Source: Aselliscus stoliczkanus (lineage: Eukaryota; Chordata; Mammalia; Chiroptera; Hipposideridae). From it: 64,000 nt of DNA. Under the pieces are notes generated by a model, which saw only the letters and a list, made by a program, of their open reading frames with translations, did no database searches and was not told where the DNA came from. A program made the position numbers and the translations under genes. This document shows, piece by piece, positions 1 to 11,460 of this stretch. Every line of letters starts with the position of its first letter. Position 1 is the first letter of the stretch. The stretch spans positions 34,057,501 through 34,121,500 of the forward strand of contig CM066735.1 of assembly GCA_033961575.1 (NCBI GenBank), given 5' to 3'.

Positions 1-719
1 AAGCATATTCCTAACTGTCCCTTCCTTCTCTTCTTTGCAAGTTGTTCCTTTGAAAATGGAGATTGAACCTCATTATTATTCTGGGTGACGACAGTGTTCA
101 ATAGTTGAGACATATTTCTTAGTGACACTACACTAAAGAAACATATAGCCGAATCCATCAAGTTTTCAAGTGAAAAATCCTTTCAAAATTTTTGAGAAGG
201 ACTATTCACAAGACTCAGGTTTGAGGATGGTTGTCTGTGTGAGTCGGGGTGTATTGGGGGGCTTTCTCAGGTATGTGGATGTGGTGAAGTGGGGGAGCAT
301 TTGGCCCAGCCCTTAACTGTACTTTACTGGATACAATATAGAGTGGGAATATTTTAGGAAAGAAATAGTTGAGGAGGTGGAGAAGCAATGTAGAGGCAGG
401 AGATTGCTTTTTCTTTTTTTCCTATGTGGGAAAATGTTCCTATTTTAAGGTTAAATTACATTAGACTTGGGTACAATAAGGCAAGAGTAATAAGGTTCTC
501 TTAGAGAAATCAGCTAGGCTTCCTTTCTGCCAGGTTATCCAACTCCATGCCCTTCGTTCACAGGGTGTTTTATATGAAGAACATCCCTTGGAGCAGAGCG
601 CTCCTTACATGGATTACAATGTGAATGATGCCCCCTGGAGTTGTGCAATATACCTGGTAGTGGCAGAAGCCTTTGGAATAGTAATAATTGTAATTTTCAT
701 GTAAATTATTTGTCATTTT
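1..719. other. Single-copy AT-rich DNA, nothing recognised
   Basis: No repeat family, RNA gene or convincing exon is visible. Open frames are short and have no codon pattern or splice context that sets them apart. Confidence 0.5.
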
Positions 720-945
720 ATTTTCTTTGGCAAGTCATCCAAAATCAACCTCTCCTTCAGCTGATACTAAGTCACCCAACTTTTTCTCAAAGTTTTCATA
801 GTACTCTTTACATTGCTATCCAAGTTGGTCTACTTGTCAATTTCTCTATTATGTCTGAGCTCTGGATCTCTTTAATCCCTGTACCAGTCATTCCACGCAC
901 AGTGTCTGGCACAAAGGAAGTGTTCAGTGTTCTGAATTAAAAGTA
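720..945 (+). repeat. L2 LINE 3' end (relic)
   Basis: The stretch ends with the degenerate L2 3' block: a run resembling 'cagtgtctggcacaaagga' followed by a GTGTTCAGT equivalent of the L2 'gtgctcaataa' tail. The upstream pyrimidine-rich part fits the L2 3' region. It is highly diverged and lacks intact coding sequence. Confidence 0.55.
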
Positions 946-2454
946 AATTATCCTCCATGAAACATACCCAATTGCTTTGCAATTTTTTTCTTCCTAATTT
1001 TAATTTGTTATCAATTTAGTTCACAGAGAATGCACTGTGCTCCTATTTATTAAATTAAATATCTGCTTGAAGTAGCATATTAAAAATTAAGCTTAGTTAA
1101 ATCTCAATTTCCTGTGATCATTAAATAAGTTGCTCATTGCTGCATCTCATATTAGCTTGGTTCAATGGTTAGATAGCAATTAACATGAATGCTTAATGAC
1201 CACTTTCCTCTTCTGATATAATACTAATGGTACTTACAGTTTAAAGTGCTCTAGGGTTAATTATAAATTCTCGTAATTTGCCTACCCTTCTGATGGACGG
1301 TACATTCTTACACCTAAGAATATGACGAGCACTCCAGACCTGTATAGGAAGAGTGCTGGTCTGCAGAGGCTCAACAATCAACAATTATTAACCCTTCAGT
1401 CATTTCAAATCATCTAAACTATTTCTGGAATCTCTGCTTTATCATCAGTGATGCAAAAACAAAAAAAGATTTCTTTGCAATGTGACCTGAACTCTGAGTG
1501 TTTTCTGATAACATAAACGAAGATATTGTCTTCAGCAACCATCACAGTCTCTTAACCATAGGGATTTATGGGATTGGGCAGTGGATCTCTCTTTTTTCCC
1601 TAACTCCCTTCTTTTTTTTATTTGCCTACACCCATGCTGCTGCTTTTGAGGCCATTTAAACATTGGTTTCTTCCAGATATAATTTTTTGATTCTAAGGTA
1701 ACTAGCTGGTAATAATGTCTGTGGGTGCATATGCTGCAGAGCAAGTGATTAGACAAAATTTCTCTCTTACAATATGGTGTGAATGTCCTTATGTAGTAAC
1801 ATAACCATCATAGGCCTTTTTTATATTTTCATATATTCTTCATACATATAATGAAAGCCAAACTGAAGCTATGTAGATTCCTCTTATCATTTCACACATT
1901 TAACTTTCTTTGTAAATATTCCTGTGAATATGTCCAAGTTCAGTTATAAGCTTTCCAGTCTTCAAGGCCATAGTCTTGTATCATGATTCTTTTCTGTATA
2001 CATGGTGACTATTCAGTGATTGCTGTGAGTACGTTATCTAGGTAAAAAAAGTACATATTTTAAGTTCTTGAATTATTGAGCATGCCTAATCGTCATAGAA
2101 TTAAGATAACTGTTACATGCAAAGCAGAACTAGAATACAGTTCACATTTTATTATACTACCTTAGCAGATATTGCCAAAAATGTAATAGCTCTTCTCTTG
2201 ATGACTTGTTGATAGCAATTCCAACAAAACAGTTCAAAGGGATGATTTGTACAAACCAATTTCAGGGAAGACGTCTAAGATGAAAAGAAGCAGGCAGTCA
2301 CCTTGGAGTTGCACAAATAAACTTACAAATTTAAACAATAGTGAGTCAGAAAGATCATGGCTGTTTTTGGAGTTTAAAAAATTCTCTAGAACCTTGTAAC
2401 GAGTCCGATTCAAATAAAAAACAAAAGTAATCTTCATCTTATGACTCTTCCATC
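946..2454. other. Single-copy AT-rich DNA; conserved-looking tract near 1000-1290
   Basis: No repeat is recognised. The part from about 1000 to 1290 is free of simple repeats and rich in TAAT/ATTA homeodomain-type cores, which is a common look for non-coding conserved elements. This is an impression only, because conservation cannot be measured from one sequence. Confidence 0.35.
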
Positions 2455-2520
2455 CCTACTTCAGTACCTATAATATGGTAGGAGCTCAATAAATAATTAT
2501 AGGTGAATGTTGACTGAATA
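2455..2520 (+). repeat. L2/MIR 3' tail fragment
   Basis: Contains 'taggagctcaataaataatt' followed by a TGAATGTTGACTGAATA-like end. This is the shared L2/MIR 3' terminal block (GTAGGTGCTCAATAAATATT..TGAATGAATGA) in sense orientation. Too short to place in a subfamily. Confidence 0.6.
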
Positions 2521-3866
2521 AGGAGGAACGTAACTGTGGCCACCACTGCTGCTACCACAAAATGCTGCAAATGAAACTAAACTGTTTTCTGTAATCTCAG
2601 AAACTGAATAAGAAATGTGAAGTTAGCTGCCTTTAAGAACATATTCCAGAATGGGTAAAAATGATATCATAATGTCGTGGGCTACTTTATTATGCATGAA
2701 TGCAAACATTTTATTTTAAGTACTAAAGTGATATTTAATTATAGAGTTAAGTTTAAAAAAAGTAAATGGCAGATGACTTACAAGTAGAACATTTGTTTAT
2801 ACTTGATTAAACGGTTTTGGTCATTATGTATCATTGCACTCCTTGCCTTTGAATAAAGATACTAATTTTCATTTACTCTTAGCACACTTCAAGAAATGTA
2901 ATTTTAAGCTGATGAATAACCAAGATACTCTGTTGGGAAATGCAGAAATATTTACTTTTTTGTGGAGTACAAATTAGTTGGATAGGCAGATTTTGTATAA
3001 CACAGAGAAGAATTTTCAATAAAATCTTAACCGATATGTTGGAAAGAGCAAGCGTTAATAATTTATTGTTCATTCAATTGTTTTCAAGCTCCCTAACCAT
3101 TTCACTGTATCTCAAATGAATGATTCACGCATATTAGATTTTCAGCCTTATTAAGAAACCCATCCCACTGAATATCTTAGACTTAAGGTTTTTCTACATA
3201 TATAACTTCCCTATTTACATTGTTCAGACCCATTTAACTTGAGTATTTTGTCATTTAGAGTAATAACTCATCAATCTATTAGTGAACCTTTCTTTATGTT
3301 ACTTTTCTAAGTGCTATGAAATGTGCTATTTTGAATCCCTGAAATGTTATAAACCACCAGATTGCTAATTGCTTTGGATGCTGTGAAAAATAATTACTCC
3401 ACATTATTTTTGATATTTAATTGACAGTGTAATGCATTTAACTAAAGACCTGCAATAAACTCTTTCTAATTACTGAGGGTGGTGGAGTGGAAAAGCAGGC
3501 TGTAAAACTTTAAAAGGGAAAGAAAGAATGTGTTCTTCATTATGTTAAAAGTCATTGTTGATACAACTTTTTCAAAGCCAAAACAGAAAAGTATCCCCAG
3601 ATGAGGAAGCCTGGAAAGCTAGAAAGAGTTGTGGAAAATATTTACTCATGGGATAGTATGGATATTTTTAAAAAATATATTATTTTTGAATAGATTGTAT
3701 TGGTGATGGATGTCATATACTAAATTTACCACACTTGCATGAAAATTTCTCCATTAATTGGCAGAACGTTATAAGGGAGATAATCATGCCATTGGTAGAA
3801 TGAGTAATCCATGTCGCTGGCCTGTGGCCAATCTCCTCTGCATCTGTAAGGGCAATCAGCTGAAAA
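2521..3866. other. Single-copy AT-rich DNA, nothing recognised
   Basis: No repeat family or gene signal seen. The sequence is TA-rich with long TTT/AAA runs and no long open frame. Confidence 0.45.
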
Positions 3867-3879
3867 TCTACAACAAATT

Positions 3880-3883
3880 CTAT

Positions 3884-3919
<36 letters not shown>

Positions 3920-4010
3920 GAGGGCAATGTCACTGGCCCTCATACATGGTATCCGAACCGGGGCCGCTGGCGTCCCAAGCCAGCTCTTAACCACCGCGCC
4001 ACTCAGCCTG
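3880..4010 (-). mobile_element. tRNA-derived SINE, short form
   Basis: Read on the minus strand it has a tRNA-like head (degenerate GGGCCGGCC start, GTGGCGCGGTGGTTAAG A-box region, CCCGGTTCGGATACC B-box region), then the GAGGGCCAGTGACA(T)TGCCCTC block and an expanded (AAAT)n tail, seen here as (TTTA)n at 3881-3919. A 13-bp target duplication, TCTACAACAAATT, flanks it at 3867-3879 and 4011-4023. The perfect duplication shows a retrotransposition event; the CCTGT-type head end shows some age. Confidence 0.9.
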
Positions 4011-4023
4011 TCTACAACAAATT

Positions 4024-4396
4024 TTAGATGTCATTGGAATATGTAGATTTATCAGCATTGGAGTCTGTTCTTAGCTCCCAAGTTAAGAACTTCATGTTTA
4101 AACTGATCCCTGAAAATAGAACCTGATGCAAGGAATTCCCACCCTCACAAATGTCACAAATTGGGGTATACAAGTTGTTAAGCTCTTTGAATAGATGTGT
4201 ACTATTTTCATTTCCCTGTGGCTCTGGGATATTATTAATAATCGGAATATTCTTTTCCTTCCCATAAACCCTGGGTAAAATAAATGTCTCCATTGGTATT
4301 TCATTAAATCGCTTATTTAATTTCAATTATGTACATTTTCCAAAAATAGACAATTAAAGTGAGTGACCTGTTTCAGGGAATGTAAATTATTTTCAG
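4024..4396. other. Single-copy DNA upstream of the candidate exon
   Basis: No repeat recognised. Its right end carries pyrimidine-rich AG steps (GTTTCAG, TTATTTTCAG) that could act as splice acceptors for the segment that follows. Confidence 0.35.
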
Positions 4397-4404
4397 AATT
4401 TCAG

Positions 4405-4545
4405 AAATTGAAAAGGGATAAGAGGAAGGAGAAAATGCTGGGCTGGTGTGAAGCGATAGCCCGTAACTCTCACAGAATCCCAAACAACACGCGAACACCT
4501 GAGATCTCAGGGGATTTGGCTGATGCCTCACAAACCTCCACATTG
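4405..4545 (+). other. Candidate internal exon (141 nt, phase 0-0), unidentified
   Basis: What is seen: an open frame runs through 4363-4587. Within it, 4405-4545 is bounded on the left by TTTCAGAATTTCAG and on the right by TTG followed by GTGAGT, a strong donor. The length is 141 nt, exactly 47 codons, so it could be skipped or included without a frame change. The peptide starts [17 protein letters not shown] and ends [13 protein letters not shown]: basic first, then a hydrophilic Ser/Thr-rich end as in flexible intracellular linkers. The base composition is clearly richer in G+C than its flanks and includes a CpG. What is not seen: any family I can name, a start codon context, or neighbouring exons. 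If real, the host gene would be mostly intron here. A chance open frame remains quite possible. Confidence 0.3.
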
Positions 4546-5884
4546 GTGAGTGAAAAGTTATTTTACCTCAAAACAGCTTGTCTGTAAATGAAATGCAAAG
4601 GAAATAAGGAGAGGGGTGACTTTCTATGTAAATATTATTCTCGTTTACAAGAATATCTGCACTTGTATTATGTTCATATAGATTCAGTTTAGTTAATGAC
4701 TATTAACAGAAATATCTGAATGTCATATAATATTAGAGTTTAAGTCAGATTAAACAACAATTTCTTTTTCTTTTGATTTCTTTGCCTTTCCTTTATGTTA
4801 GGGACCTTAAAGAGATATTTAAAGTTCATTATCTTGCATTCTGTACTTGTGTAATAGAATCAATGAAGCAAAACAAACACAGAATTATCCCAAAACAATG
4901 AAAAATCAGAACCATAGCTCTGTATATTTTTAACATATATTCTAAAAATGTCTGAAAAAAAGGATTCAAAAATTATAATTTTCAAATTGTAAATTAAATA
5001 ATTGCAAACATGTTTTGAGGACAAGATAATGATATACTCTTTTATATTTTGTTATCTGCTTTAAGTTCAAATGTTTGGCTTTAGCTAGCCATTATTTCCC
5101 AGTGATTAGGACTAAAGAATTCATTAGCAAAAGGAGTTTTATATTATGCTCTTCATTTAGATTTTTGGCTGTAGCCTTCTTCATTTTGATTTAAAGAAGG
5201 AAAATTCCATTTAATCTCTGAGTTTTATTTTGCCATATTAGATATGTTTTAATTATTGGTTTACCATTTTATAAGAACACAAGTGTTTTCATTAGCCTTG
5301 GTTTTATTAGTTGATGAACATATAATTAAATAGCAAATATTTTAGGTTTGTTTTTTACTTTTGCGTTACTTGATGATTTCTATTATTTTATGTAGAAATA
5401 ATGATCTTGAATAAACATTACTGAGTGGATATCAAGAGAAACCATCTGAAGAAATAGGCTTTCAGTTGACAAAATACAGAAGTGGAAATTCTGCTTAAGT
5501 TTTATCACCTTAGATTGGGAAGGGGGTGAAGGTATGGAGAAATGTGAGCAACACCACTAAATAGGCCAAGTTCTAGGGAACAGAATCTTTGAAATATCAT
5601 CCGCATGACTTCATCTCACACTAATATCACCTTCTGTAAATTATTATTTTCAATAAAACTGCTTGGCCTGTGTGAACACCACTTGAACATGTGGTACACA
5701 ATATTTATTAATAAAGCTGGATTTTGTCAGGTGTCATGCAGTCGCTAAAATTTTTTAAATAAAAAAAATTGCTTCTATGTTTTCATAAGAGTGGCTTTAA
5801 TGCTTAATTCCTAGTTCATAGAACCACAGATCAAAACCATAAAACATCTTGAACCAACATTTGGTCTGGCTTTCTCTTATAATT
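4546..5884. other. Single-copy AT-rich DNA, nothing recognised
   Basis: Very AT-rich, with no repeat family or exon signal I can support. Confidence 0.45.
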
Positions 5885-6040
5885 GAGTAACCTCATATTA
5901 GCTCTATTTTACAGGTGTGTAGAGACTGTGGCCCAGAGAAATTAACTGACTTTACAGGTGTCACTTAGCTAGGAAATGAAATGAGATTACTAGAAGCTAG
6001 GCTTCTCAAGGCAAGGCCTTTTCTACTACAACACACTGTC
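5885..6040 (-). repeat. MIR SINE relic
   Basis: The plus strand shows the reverse MIR order: 'attttacaggtgtg..' (AT..TTTTACAGATGAGGAAAC), 'cccagagaaattaactgact' (CACAGAGAGGTTAAGTAACTTG), 'cacttagctag' (CACACAGCTAG), and a final CTACTACAACACACTGTCTC (CTTAACCACTACACTATACTGCCTC). Strongly diverged. Confidence 0.75.
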
Positions 6041-7794
6041 TCACTTTCTTGATGACATTTTCTTTCCATTCAAATACTTTTTGTAGAAAGAAAAAGACAT
6101 CAAGTTACCAATTTAATTAAATCTAGTAATTAATCTTTTAAAATCGAATGCTGTGTGATGGGATAAAATCTAGCCACTGTAACATAACATCAAAATCTTA
6201 GTTTCTTAACATAGGAAAATCAAATATTTCTTTCTTATGTCATAGTCCATGTGTCCTAGGCAGCTGTCTTTCAAGGTTCACTGTCATGCAAAGATACAGA
6301 GATTTTTCAATTTGTGATGCTGCCTTCTTAAGCACATGGCCTCTTAGATCACTGAGGAAAAGGAAGAGACTACATGGGCCATTGTGCATGGACTGGTATG
6401 GAGTAGCATTGAATGTGTGGACATACTTGCATTGGCCTGGATACAGTTTCATAGTCCCACTGTAAGGGAGGTAAATGTTAGGGAGCTATGCTGTCAGGAA
6501 AAACAGATGGAACTAGTGAGCATCTAGCCCATCTCTGCCACAGTCCACCTTTCTAGTCGCCAAATATTCATGTCATGAGGTGACATGAAGAAGGATCATT
6601 ACATTCCACAAAGATAACTAAAAATTATTTCAGTCCCTGGATTTAGCTCAGATCCATGATTTCTGCTTATTCAGTGTCCTCTTCAAATAATCATGATGGT
6701 GAATCACCTATGAATAAATTATCTGTATTTTGCAACCAGCTCCCAACTTGGATTTATAACCCATGTTCTGGTGGGGAGTAGGAAGAGGGAAACCCCAATA
6801 AGTACTCATGCTTGGAAAGAGAAAGAATCAGATACACATGGAAATCAGAGGTGAAATCCTACTAGACAGACATGATAAAGTCTCCCTAACTTAGATGTCA
6901 GGGAGGATTCTTGAATAGGCTTTGTCTATCTTCCCTGTCCATGGTTCTTTTTAGCCTCTGGATATGCTCCTGGGAAGTTCTTTCTTTTCTATTATTCTCC
7001 TTATCCCTATTTGATGTGCCTCATAAGGGTTGTATAGCCTTAAATATTTTTTCCTGTTTGGGAAAAATTATGGGACCAAGAGTTGTTTTAAGTCTTAAAT
7101 ATTTCAAGGCTCATATTTCTGGTATCATGGTATTTTATGACTACAGTCCTCTGAAATATTCATAGGGTTCTGATCTATTTGCCTCCTGATAGTCCATTTG
7201 CCTTGGAAACTTGTTTCTTGGATGCCTTTCACTTTCTCTTCTCATATGTCTCTCAAGATGATACTATCTTGAAAAGCAGGCAGGAGGACCATGTCCTTAA
7301 CCTGATGTTTTATCAGAGTTATTTTGTTCAACTGAACTTTATTATTCAATGCTTGCCTTGGTGTCACATCCCAGCATTTAGGGTTTAGAAGAAGCCAGAT
7401 ATTTTGTCCAATAAGCTCTGAAACTTTTGGATTCTCTCTATTCCATGTCAGATCTGCTTTCACACTAGCTAATTAGTTTATGAGCTCACGTCTCTCTTTT
7501 AACACCTTGCTGAATGTAGCCAGAAATAGTCAACATATATTATTAAGTTTTGTTTTTCAACCTATTTTGTGTTGCCAGCCCAGCAGTCCTATTGTCTCTC
7601 AAATGAATTCAAACAGCAGTTTTACCAATAGTTTTGCCAAAACATCATGCAGATAAATGGCTTTTTTACCTTTGAAATCTATTTCCTTGCTGCCCACGAC
7701 CCAACCATTAAACAAACGCCACATATTTTAGATTTGTTTATGACAGCACAGATCTCAGCTACCAATTTCTGTATTTGACTAGTTAGAAAAGTTG
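6041..7794. other. Single-copy DNA, no assigned element
   Basis: No gene, and no repeat that I can name. The 6900-7460 part is slightly less AT-rich with several 60-85 codon open frames on both strands, but none has splice sites or a recognisable product. A very old repeat cannot be excluded. Confidence 0.35.
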
Positions 7795-8440
7795 AGGTAC
7801 AGCCAGGAAAGCAGAAACAAGTCATTTTAACAGAGGATATAATCTGAAATATTATTTAATCTGCTGTTGTAAGACTAGAAAAGTCAAAAGTCAAGAAGGT
7901 ACACAAGCTGGGTAACTGCTGGAAGTAACCATCCAGAGGAGTAATGTATAGAGGAAGCTTGAGTTATTTGAACCTAAAAGGCTGAGGGAAAGGCCCCTGA
8001 ACTGCACCCCAGGCTTTGAGGAGGGATCCTTCTCAGCTGCTGCAGTAAACTGTGACGTTTAGAGAAGGGACCCTGAGGATATTAGATCCAGACCCCTGAA
8101 GGGGGTGCACCTCTCAATACTTATATCATCAAGTGGCAGGAAGGGGATGGCACAGTAAAGATAGTTCAAGGAGTGTGAAAGAAAAATCAGAAATTGTATC
8201 CAATTTCCAGTATTGATGTAAAGAGGTGGTGCTGGGATGGCACTAACAGACACAGAGGGTAAGCAAGAGGTGAGCCCTTTCTCTCTCCTCCCGTATTCTA
8301 CATTGGCAGACCTGTCCTGGGCAGTGACATTGGCAGAACCTGACCAAGAAGTAAATGTCCAAAGAGAAATCTGGTTTGAAGGCTCCCAGCATCTTAAAGT
8401 AGAATATCGAAGAATGCATTTAGAGCTGAGTGGCAGCCGC
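7795..8440 (+). repeat. Old interspersed repeat, same family as 21945-22440
   Basis: The left end reads like a degenerate 'cagtcagggttcagtc..aaacagaaac' start (here 'acagccaggaaagcagaaac') followed by TTTTAACAGAGGATATAAT. The right end has 'catt-ggcagaacctgacc' and 'aaagagaaatctggtttgaa', then GGCTCCCAGCAT. I recognise this combination as a widespread eutherian interspersed repeat but cannot name the subfamily with certainty. The 131-codon minus frame inside it (8059-8454) is a by-product of the repeat. Confidence 0.45.
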
Positions 8441-9555
8441 TTAGTAATGAGCATAAAAATTAAGAATCAGAGCTGTAACAACTAAACTCAGAGGTTTGGT
8501 TTTGCTCATGACTCAGTGTGATGCAGGACATTTGATTCTCCAACAATGAATGCAGGGATCTCTGCTCCTCTCCTCTCACAGGACTGCTATCTTGAACACA
8601 GCGCTCTGAGTTTATCACATAAGGGAAAGAGTAGACGTCAGCAGCCATGGATACCTGGTTAGATTTAGAAGCGATGTGTATACCTTCTGCCTTGGTACCA
8701 TTACATTGTGGCATAAGGACAAATAGGGCCTTTATAATCTCATGATTATGTATGTCTGCTGGATTATTATGTATTCTTCATTGACTGATATAAATATGAT
8801 CAATTTCATAGCCATTTTCACCATGGCATCCTCAATAACTGACCTAATTGCAAAGAAGTTTTGTTTTTATTTTTTAATCTATAAGGTGATGCAGACTACA
8901 TGATTTTTAAATTCAGAAAAGATATATTTAGCTTAAAATCTTTCAGATTGAATGAGAACATTGAGAGGTTTGAGCAATGATACTTATTAAGCAATAATCT
9001 TCACAATTGTAACCTAAGGGGCAGGGGAGCCCTTGTATGATAAGCAAAGAAGAAACATCTCTTTTAAATGTATTGTAACTCAAGTTTACATGTTAAAAAC
9101 AAACAAAAAAAGCATTGTATGCCAACTATACCCTTAAGCAATTTCCAGAATCAAATCAGAGTTTCAATATTAAATTTAAAATGACAGCAAAAGAGATTAT
9201 ACGAGTCAGAAATGAGAAGGTGAAAGATTTTTTTTATGAGGTATAGAATTGAAAAAAAAATTCTGTGGACTCAAAATCAGATCAAAAAATGTCATTTTAG
9301 GTACTTATCAAGGACTCCAGAGAAAGTTACTTTTTTATAATCGATGGTGATCCTTTGAGGCTATAAATAGACTATAGTTGTGTCAGTATGTGTGTTCGAT
9401 GGGAAGATTTGCCACTTCCAAACATGTATCCATTGGCTCAGGGCACATTCTCCATCCTTCTAAGTACATGGTCTGTGTTGAGGTGCTTGCTGCTCTAGAA
9501 AAGACAAGAGGAGACCCTGGATAAAAAAGGTTTCAAGAAGTGTGTAATGCATATA
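8441..9555. other. Single-copy AT-rich DNA, nothing recognised
   Basis: No repeat or gene assigned. 8480-8720 is somewhat less AT-rich but shows no exon boundary that I trust. Confidence 0.4.
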
Positions 9556-9687
9556 CAAAGGGTGCCAAAAAATGCAAACACATTTTAAGAAAGGAAAAAA
9601 CTATTAAAATCATAGTATTCAATATATACCAATAGCAAAAGATGAATACAAGTCATGTGTATACATATTTTTTTGGCACACCCCTGG
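9556..9687. mobile_element. 132-bp mariner/Tc1-type MITE
   Basis: Terminal inverted repeats are CAAAGGGTGCCAAAAAA at the left and, read inward on the opposite strand, CCAGGGGTGTGCCAAAAAAA at the right. A TA dinucleotide lies immediately outside both ends (9554-9555 and 9688-9689), the target duplication of the mariner/Tc1 superfamily. The interior is AT-rich, has no transposase, and is consistent with an internally deleted non-autonomous copy. I recall very similar GGGGTGCCAAAAAA-ended elements in mammals, but the family name would need a repeat-library search. Confidence 0.8.
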
Positions 9688-9689
9688 TA

Positions 9690-11129
9690 TATAAAACTCA
9701 AATGATTTGTAATTTTCATAAGGCTTTAAAATTTCTGTTTCCATTGTTTCATTATAGCTCGCAGCCATGCTAAGATTTATATAATGCAAATTTATTGATC
9801 TAAATGGTAATGAAATAGAAATGTTGCTAAGAGTTTAGGTAATTCTCTCCAAATCATAAGGACCCAGGTCTTCTAATTTTTAGGTTATTCATATACCACA
9901 CCCATGATCAGAAACGATACTGTTGTTGGCCTACTACAATTGAAAGCACTATAACTCAAAAAAAAGTTAAATAACTCTTCCAGGTAGCAAGTAAGAAGGG
10001 AGAATTGGTGAGGCTGATTTCTGTCTGATTTTAAATCCCAAGATTTTTCCAATTTACTATAAACTCTTCACAGGAATAAGATGTAACTTATTGATAATAC
10101 ACATTTTAAAAATGAAATTTGCAGCTACTAGACAAAGTAACTCCTTATACAATCTGATAAGTATGTATTAATAAAACAAGCAGCTGAAAATATTCATGTT
10201 TAATTGTGTCATTTTTTATTTTCAAAATAGAAGATTTATGTAGAAGGTTGAAGTTCCATATTATTTAAGCTTATGAAAAATCAGAAATGAAAATGATGTG
10301 CTTTTATTTTGACTTCTTTTAGAAGTATGTAGATGAACTGTATGTTTTCATTGAAGAATCATAACATTAACAGCATTTTTGTTGTTCTCATTGCTCATAG
10401 GCTCGACTGTGATTTCTTTTGTATTCATTCAACCAGTTCACTTGGACATTTGTGTAATATAGTCGAAATCAGGCCCTGAATTTGAAACTTTTCCACCTAG
10501 TATCCCATTTTTTATGATTCAATGTAAAACTGACATCCCCTGGATATCATACAGAAAATAAATAAGTGTATAAGATTTATATAACTTTAATTAATTACTG
10601 TTGGTCTTATCATTTAAAAGAACAACAATATCACAAGAGAGTGAAATTTGATGAAAACCTAAAGGAGCTTTTGCTATAGACAGATGAATATAACATATCT
10701 TTCTTTATTTTGTGCCAAAACTTGTAAAAGTGAGGTGGAGTGGATAAGATTTGCTTTTCAAAAAAGCCATATCCAATTCCAGTAGGCTGAAGTATTTTGT
10801 ATTAAAATTAGCAAAATGTTTTAAATTATTTGCCTTCTGTTTATAATATTCAGCAATGCTGTTGGTTGAATAGGTTAGAGTATGGTGTATTGAATCTAAT
10901 ATATAATACTTAATCACCAAATTGGAGTGAAGAATTCTAGTCTTCTGATCAATGACCATAACATTTGATCCTCGTTAACTATCTTGATGCATGGATGTTT
11001 ACAAAACTGAAGGAGAAATTATTCTGCTTCATAAATTAGTAATATGGAGATGATGTTTATTATATAAATTAAGGGGATGGTATGACAACTATATATGTGT
11101 TTTTCATGGGTCTAGATTATGTGTCTCAA
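9690..11129. other. Single-copy AT-rich DNA, nothing recognised
   Basis: No repeat or exon recognised. Open frames are rare and short. Confidence 0.45.
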
Positions 11130-11460
11130 AGTCTCTTTCCCTAGATCTCTCCACGGCTAACTTCTTCCCTCAGGACTTGGCATATCTACCATAACAGCCT
11201 TGACTGTAATTGCTCTTAATATTGCACCAACTATGCCTCCTCACCCATGCACTCTTTGTGCCATCCTGGTTTTCTTTTTTTCATAGACTAATCTTTATCT
11301 GAAAATATTTGTATGAATATGCATGCATGTTGGTTTATTTTATTATTGTTCTACAGTAGGATATAATAGGAAAAAGGGAAGATTTGTCCCATTTACTTCT
11401 ATATCTCTGGTGTTTGGACATTAAGGAAACTTACTACAATTTGTGGAATGGACAAATACT
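11130..11460 (+). repeat. L2 LINE 3' end
   Basis: Sense L2 order: CTCTTTCCCTAG..CTTCTTCCCTCAGGACTTGGCA, then 'ttttttcatagactaatc' (L2 CTTCATAGCACTTATC), a TTGGTTTATTTTATTATTGT block, and TGTTTGGACATTAAGGAAACTTACTACAATTTGTGGAATGGAC in place of the L2 tail. Diverged, without an open frame. Confidence 0.7.

Noticed and set aside
8059..8454. 131-codon minus frame
   Set aside because: Lies within an old interspersed repeat and shows no recognisable domain.
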